64,000 nt of DNA. Origin: Ipomoea triloba (Eukaryota; Streptophyta; Magnoliopsida; Solanales; Convolvulaceae). The notes beneath the pieces were generated by a model, which was not told the DNA's origin, ran no database searches, and saw only the letters and a program-made list of their open reading frames with translations. Numbering within the stretch: the stretch's first letter is position 1; each line of letters begins with the position of its first letter. The translations under genes were made by a program, and so were the position numbers. This document shows, one piece after another, positions 58,278 through 64,000 of this stretch. The DNA lies in NCBI RefSeq assembly GCF_003576645.1, contig NC_044922.1, positions 21,893,372 through 21,957,371 on the forward strand. Reading direction: 5' to 3'.

Positions 58278-61200
58278 ACATCGAAGTAAAATTTTGAAAC
58301 GAAAATACAGGGGAATGCTGCATACAAATAAGTGAATTAGTAACACTAAAATTTATGGAGATTCTGTGATAGTTAACATTCCAAAGGCCCAAAATCAATA
58401 CAAATTGTCATATGATGGGAAGTGTACATGGTTTCAAAATGTTTTTGATGTAACAGATAGAGCTCATTTTCAAGAAGCTTCACGGTTAAGACTCTTTAAA
58501 AAAAAAAAAAACAAACAAACAAAACAAACAAACAAAAAAACAAAAAACAAAAAACAAAACAAAAAAAAAAAAACAAAAAACAAAACAAAACAAAAAAACA
58601 AAAAAAACAAAAAACCTCTTTCAAAGAAGCTTCTCAAAACTTTAATAGGCTAATTCACCACCCCCCCCCACCCCCTCCCACCTCTTATCTTATAAATAAG
58701 CCTCCCTGTGGCCCAAGAAGCACAAAAGGAAGAATATTTGCTAAATTTTAAAGAGATTACATCGATGCAAATTCAGAGAAGCTTATAACCTGAAATGACG
58801 ATAGGGACATCCGTGATGATCTCCAACACCAGGCGTTAATGATATTATCTTTTGGCAAGAGTAAGGTGTGTAATCCTGTAGTCAGGTATTAACACTATTT
58901 AGTAAAAGATTAAAAAACACAATATATCTGCCACAATTTCATTCTTTTAGTTTCCATGTATTTCTTAGGCCTGATGCTAAATGTAACCATCAACCTTTTG
59001 GAGAATGACTTACTACTCTCTTTCCTTCTTTCCCATAATTGTGGCGTATGCCATACGCATATTCCTTGTCAAATTTTTCAGCACCAACCTACAAGAAGAA
59101 AATGATATACTTAACTTACAAACACAATGGGATACCACTTGGATTATTGAGTCTCAATATATAGACACCATCATAAAGACACATGCTACTGCAGTAGGTA
59201 TTTACCCAGCACACAAGAAGGAAGACAATTCATGTTAGCACAGATACTTCTCTTGTTCTAGTTCAGAAATCTGGTTCTGTTGACTTAAGTGAAAATGTAG
59301 ATGAAAAATGGTGTTGATTGACACATAAGAAAACATGTGATGCACAACTGAATAAACTACAGAGGGATTAGAACTCAATTTTAGCAACACTACTCCTTTC
59401 CATAATGTAAAAGAAGGGAAGGGATAATCTTCAACACAAAATACTTACTTTTCGGGAGAACTCTGCCTTCCAAAATGCAAGGGCATCATCCAACTTCAAC
59501 CCAACACCCTAAGAATAAGGTTAAACACAATCAGAAATATAAAGAGCCGTGCACCTGCATAAATTGAAAAAGGAAAATACTTGGCGGACTCGCAACTTTT
59601 ACTCCCTCTCACAAGTTCTTGATGTAGACACTTTTCTATAGACCCACATGATGAAAATAACCTATCCTTGTTTGCCACATTAGGGGGTAGAAGTAAGGGA
59701 GTAGAATTTGGGAGTATGCATAGTAAAACTCATTGGAAAATCCTCCAGAAGAATCTAATCACAACTCATTCAGACAGTAGAAATTTCTCTGAGAAATCTT
59801 CTAGAGTTAGTTTGGCCAAACTTATTACTTCATAGAAAGGATTTTTTTTTCTTTTTTCTTACCAACCCTTAGAAGCCTTTTTTATTATTTTTTTTAAAAT
59901 ATATTTTGTGTTTAGCACAGCTTCCACTTTTTGGAGTAGATAATCACCTTAAGAGGTTGTGCCAAACAAGTACCAACTATGGCTAAAATGAGATTCCACT
60001 TTTACAAACCACCATGTAAAAGTGAAAGACCAAAACTTCAGTTTTTGACATAAAATATTGCATTTAAACAGAAACCCTACAAGATACAACCTTAAGAAAC
60101 AGGCCCAATTGCATCCTTCCCCCATGCTTCAGATGATGATCCTCTCGTAGCTGTGGAAAGTTGTGGATTAGAGAAACAAAACTAAAGTGAAGGCCACAAT
60201 TTTAAATTACTGAAAACTGATAAAATATAATCACTATTTGATAATGCTTTTTCACCTTCTCAAAGAGATGACGCATGCACAAAGGAAATGAAGTCTTAGC
60301 AACTTGATCAATATCCTTCAATGATATTTCTGTGTACTCTGGTGGCTGCATCATAAGTTTAATTATTTAATAAACTCCAATATGTACATCAAACCCCAAG
60401 TCAAATAGACAAGAGTTGGGTGGATATTTCAAAAATACCTGGCTATAATCTGGGCCTAGATAACTTGTTGATAGGGCTTCAACAATCTAAGGAAACCAAA
60501 GAAAAACAGTCAAAATGGATAAGGAAGAAGAAATCGAAAGTCCAATAGAAGAGAATGAAATAACAAATGTTCCACTACTCTCAACCCACAGGAGTCAATC
60601 GGTCCTTTTCCTGTTCTCTTATCATTGATGTCCATTTTCTGAAAACAATAGTACAACTTATGAGAAGGCGAATAATGGAACGTTATACAGTTGTATTCTT
60701 CTTGTAACATACCAAGAAAAGTAATCACAGAAGCATGCCAAAAGCAAAAAGTTGGGTGGTAAGGCCCAAACTACATTGCTAATTTAATCATAGATAGGCA
60801 TTTGGAAGAAATGAACTGCACTTTTGAAAGAGTTTGCTATAGTAAAGAACCTGTTGGTGAGAGCAAGTGCTTTTGAGAGATTGCTACGAAATTGATTGAT
60901 AACTAATGAAACCAACTGCAAGGATAAGCCACATATATGTGATTAAGTAGACAGATTTAGATTGGATCTTCTATAAGAAAACACTGAAACACAAATCACC
61001 TGATGTGTAGCAATGTAAGCATTTCCTTTCTGGATAAATACCCTTCGACCTGCCACTAGCTCTGGAACCTCTTCAAATGGCACCTAAAATTATCATATAT
61101 ATGTAGTGAGATAATACTAATACTTTGCCATGGCCAAAAAATAGCAATGATTCTAATACAGGCATTGCAGCATAAAAGAAGTTAACATCAGTGCATCTCC

Positions 61201-62689
61201 ACCTACTACTATTCTTGAGTAAAAGTCTGTGGCAAACCAATAAAGATCCTCAACCTCATAATAATTCAATTAGTATCAATAATTATGCTGTAGAATTCCT
61301 TAAAGAAGCAGACAGTTTGATATTATTCTTTTTGGAGGCACCATTTCCCTGTAGTGGAGAAATAATTTCCATACCTTGTAAAATATTGTTTCAGCTGCAT
61401 AAAATTTTTTGAAAATGAAAAGAGTTAAGAACTTGTAGCAATTATACATATTTATCCAAAAAGTGTATTAGAAATTCTTCAAATCATGTACCACGTGATA
61501 AAGGTTGGCCAATGCAACGTGCAACTTGACTCAATTTGTCCTTTACACTCTGCAACAATGGCAAAGATAAACACACTATAGTAGCTTTTCATGCATAAAA
61601 TTGAACATTGTTTTAGGAGGAAAACAAAGCCAACTATCATCGCCAAAGCAACACCAAGCAAGTAGAAAAGTTTAATTTCAAAAGCTACCTCATATTCAGC
61701 ATTGCTCACAGGCTTGTAAGAAAGGTCAAGATCTGCCACTAGTGCCCTCTGTTTAAAACATCAAGTCAAAGACACATCACCAGATCTCTCTCAGGAAAAG
61801 AAGCTAGTTACCAGCTAATAACTAAAACATACCTGGACATCAGAGGTTTCTCTCTGATAGCGGTAACGAAATAACATGGTCTCCATTGAAAGAAACCACT
61901 TTCTTAATTCCTCCCTAGCATATTAAGTCTCAAATGAGAAACACCAAAGTAGGCAAATTATAAAAAATAAAAACAAAAATAAAAATCAAATGCGAAGACA
62001 AAAAAACACTTACGTCCTGCAATACACAAGTCGTAGAACAAAATGCGAAATTATATCTTTGTTGACAACTTCAGATGGCTGTGGATGCCTCATATTTGCC
62101 TTCCATAGATCCGATACCTGGCATTTATAATTGAACTGAGTACTGTAAAGGAAACGAGAAAATCATATAAATTAATTTTAAATTTGACTGCGAAGTACCA
62201 ATTCTGCCATTTCGTCAGGCTTCCTTCCTCGGGATAATCCATCAGAAATTCCTTTCAAAACTGCATTGAAATTGTACCTCGAAATAGTTAGTACAACAAT
62301 TTTCATAAAAATGCATTAACGCAAGTGGGAGTAAAAGTAAACAGCAAGGTAGAAGATTATAAATGAACAGCAAAAAAACCCAGCACAAAACTTGAAGCAT
62401 ATAACAAAAGAAGATACTCTTACACAAAAGGCAGAAATTTTGGAAATTGAATCTGGTGGTTCAAATAGGATTAACAAATTGAAAAGATGAACTAACAAAT
62501 TTTAACTTTTGCTTCAGATATGAAGATCAGTAGAAGAAAGGAAATCGCTTAACCTCTTAGTCGATCAATGGCATACAACTCAAAGTCTTCAAGTCTGACC
62601 TCAAGAGGCGGAGCAGAGCGGTAGATAGGGAGAGTTGAAATGACGCCATTGGAGACTGAAGGTTTCCTTTCAGATCGGACTATTTCCAT
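57723..62689 (-). CDS. PRI2: DNA primase large subunit
   Basis: Nineteen coding exons, 454 residues: 62689–62554, 62260–62199, 62117–62014, 61914–61833, 61748–61689, 61549–61492, 61394–61375 (20 nt), 61083–61000, 60915–60851, 60638–60590, 60486–60439, 60345–60256, 60150–60091, 59508–59449, 59088–59014, 58875–58790, 58166–58073, 57981–57874, 57746–57723. Start [29 protein letters not shown] is typical. The four cysteines of the [4Fe-4S] cluster are present: C279 (FPLCMRH), C358 (YSCQK), C374 (GCPYRH), C414 (LACTL), spaced as in other eukaryotes. The protein pairs with PRI1 in polymerase alpha–primase and makes RNA primers in the nucleus. All introns fit GT–AG. The last exon, 7 codons and a stop, is the least certain. 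In-frame codons upstream of 62689 lie in the leader. Confidence 0.93.
58235..58274. repeat. (TA)n microsatellite in PRI2 intron
   Basis: About 40 bp of TA between coding exons 16 and 17. Confidence 0.95.
58497..58615. repeat. (A)n/(AAAC)n tract in PRI2 intron
   Basis: About 120 bp of A runs broken by single C. The Lys/Asn-rich plus-strand frame over it is low complexity. Confidence 0.95.
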
Positions 62690-62727
62690 TGGTGTTTGCT
62701 CTTCTCTGGTAAAAGCCTTGGTGTTGT

Positions 62728-63466
62728 CTGCAAAGTCAGGTGGAGTCTTAGCATAGGTGGAGTCAGGATTTTTAATCCAATGGGTTAAAAAATTAAAGGA
62801 GATAAAAGGGGTGAGCAAATGGTCGGTCCGTTATGCGTAACCGACCAAAATCTTTTACCTTTATAACCGACTGAATTAAATTATATAACCGACCGAAAAA
62901 CCAGACCATCAGTTTCAGTCGGTTAGCAAAAACCGACCAATTTTTTTTTACCTTTATAACCAACCAAAACCGACCGAATTAAATGTACAACCAACCAAAA
63001 AAACCAACCATATAAATTGGATGATCAATTGTTATAGTAATTATATAGTTATATACTATATACAAACACACTGTCCAGTACTCCAGTGTCCAGAACTTTT
63101 CAAAATGGTTAAACATAGATGATACAAACACACTGTCCAAAATTCATTTTAAAACTCCTTTGGCTATTTCTCAAAAGTTTAAATAAAATAATAATTAAAT
63201 AATTAACTAAAAATTAAAACTTTCATATGGGAATACTGTATTACTGTTATACTAGTAAAAATTTCATAAAAGTTCACCCTTATTTATGCCACATTCCACT
63301 ATTTCAGTAATCCAGTATTTGGTATTCCTAATACATTAATACTATGAGCAGGTATAGAATAGCATATTCATCCACAGGTGAGATTTTGGGATACATATGT
63401 ACTCCGAATAAAATAGCAGATTCGCAGGGATGAAATCACCGTGAATTCTAATATTTAAAAATTTAC
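62728..63466 (-). other. Predicted PRI2 leader intron
   Basis: Minus strand: donor ATTCAAG|GTAAATTT at 63466 and acceptor CTTTGCAG at 62728, 38 bases before the start codon. The body is AT-rich; 62815–63010 holds a repeat-rich block of AACCGACC motifs beginning GGGGTGAGCAAATGGTCGG, like one end of a hAT-type element; no opposite end was found. Confidence 0.5.
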
Positions 63467-63600
63467 CTTGAATGTCTACCACAAGTCTACAAGGCGAAGC
63501 ACCGAAGCCACAATTTGATTGGTGTCTGGTGAGGTTTGCCTGTGCCTAAGGTCTGTCGTTCACCAGGGGATTGTGCGAATGTGGACTAGGGCTTAGAGAG
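63467..63600 (-). other. Predicted PRI2 leader exon/promoter side
   Basis: Sequence directly 5' of the leader intron donor. It passes into the tandem repeat that follows. Its transcribed extent cannot be set from sequence alone. Confidence 0.35.
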
Positions 63601-64000
63601 GCGATGAGTTCAGGTGATGAGTATAATGCCCCAAGGACTCACAGCAGAATTATTGAAGGGGAAAGACTGATATTTGCAGAAAAGAGAAGAGAAAAGAGAA
63701 ATGCAGAGAGAATGAAGAAGAAAAGGAAAGGGAGAACAGAATTGCAGTGAATTGCGATTGTGGACTAGGGCTTAGAGAGGCGATGAGTTCAGGTGATGAG
63801 TGTGATGCCCCAAGGACTCACAGCAGAATTATAGAAGGGGAAAGACTGATATTTGCAGAAAAGAGGAGAAAAGAGAAATGCAGAGAGAATGAAGAAGAAA
63901 AGGAAAGGGAGAACAGAATTGCAGTGAATTGCGATTGTGGACTAGGGCTTAGAGAGGCAATGAGTTCAGGTGATGAGTTGAGGCTTGAGAAGTGAGGACT
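63581..64000. repeat. 178-bp tandem repeat, at least 2.3 copies
   Basis: The marker GTGGACTAGGGCTTAGAGAG starts at 63581, 63760 and 63937 (spacing 179 and 177). One unit holds GATGAGTTCAGGTGATGAGT, GCCCCAAGGACTCACAGC and a purine-rich block (GAAGAAGAAAAGGAAAGGG). The minus strand is C/T-rich like a plant 5' leader. Copies are nearly identical, hence recent. The series runs off the window. The frame at 63747–63995 is open through the repeat but has no family resemblance. Confidence 0.9.

Noticed and set aside
58366..58653. 95-codon Lys/Asn-rich frame
   Set aside because: Low-complexity A/AAAC tract within a PRI2 intron.
62690..62818. 43 extra N-terminal codons for PRI2
   Set aside because: They cross the predicted leader acceptor, are not family-like, and MEIVRS is the conserved plant start.
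63581..64000. CRISPR-like array
   Set aside because: Units are 178 bp with no repeat–spacer pattern, and this is plant nuclear DNA.

Overview
The window is plant nuclear DNA, AT-rich and heavily loaded with transposons. Spliced genes with GT–AG introns, a CYP72A-type P450, a plastid SecY2 gene, F-box/FBD genes, Ty1-copia and Helitron elements and a plastid ndhG insertion all point to a photosynthetic eudicot. An asterid, perhaps Convolvulaceae, fits the feel of the sequence, but nothing seen here proves the family.

Layout. (1) 1–7470: left part of a repeat array. Its units of about 0.85 kb look like copies of a promoter plus first exon on the minus strand, mixed with deletion-fused F-box/FBD fragments and broken by two solo LTRs (588–2062 and 6110–7096, each with a 5-bp target duplication). 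(2) 7471–13942: a nearly complete Ty1-copia element with both LTRs, minus strand, one frame with three nonsense codons. (3) 13943–18700: two F-box/FBD pseudogenes, one split by a 790-bp Mutator-type MITE. (4) 18700–20930: nested MITEs and microsatellites. (5) 20930–34141: right part of the array with a regular higher-order order (c–Fbox, a–b–Fbox, a–b–Fbox, c–Fbox, a–b), a 6.3-kb duplication and a shrunken Ty1-copia copy (30086–33403). (6) 34142–38555: a Harbinger-like MITE, a third F-box/FBD gene containing the assembly gap, and TA-bracketed elements. (7) 38556–42208: a complete five-exon CYP72A-type P450 whose first intron holds a SINE and a plastid ndhG insertion, with a MITE just upstream. 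(8) 44179–48928: two related Helitrons flanking a tRNA-Arg gene and its decayed copy. (9) 50720–56871: plastid SECY2 (SCY2). (10) 57723–62689 and upstream: DNA primase large subunit (PRI2) on the minus strand, converging on SCY2, with a 20-nt microexon and a 178-bp tandem repeat at its 5' side.

Three protein genes look intact: the P450 (515 codons), SCY2 (586 codons) and PRI2 (454 codons). SCY2 belongs to the second plastid Sec translocase and PRI2 to DNA polymerase alpha–primase; they are neighbours only by position. Exon borders were set by eye from splice signals, reading frame and remembered family sequence. I saw no new multi-gene system. The most unusual items are the higher-order array, Helitron heads repeated at a 255–256 bp period, the nested intron insertions in the P450, and the PRI2 microexon.
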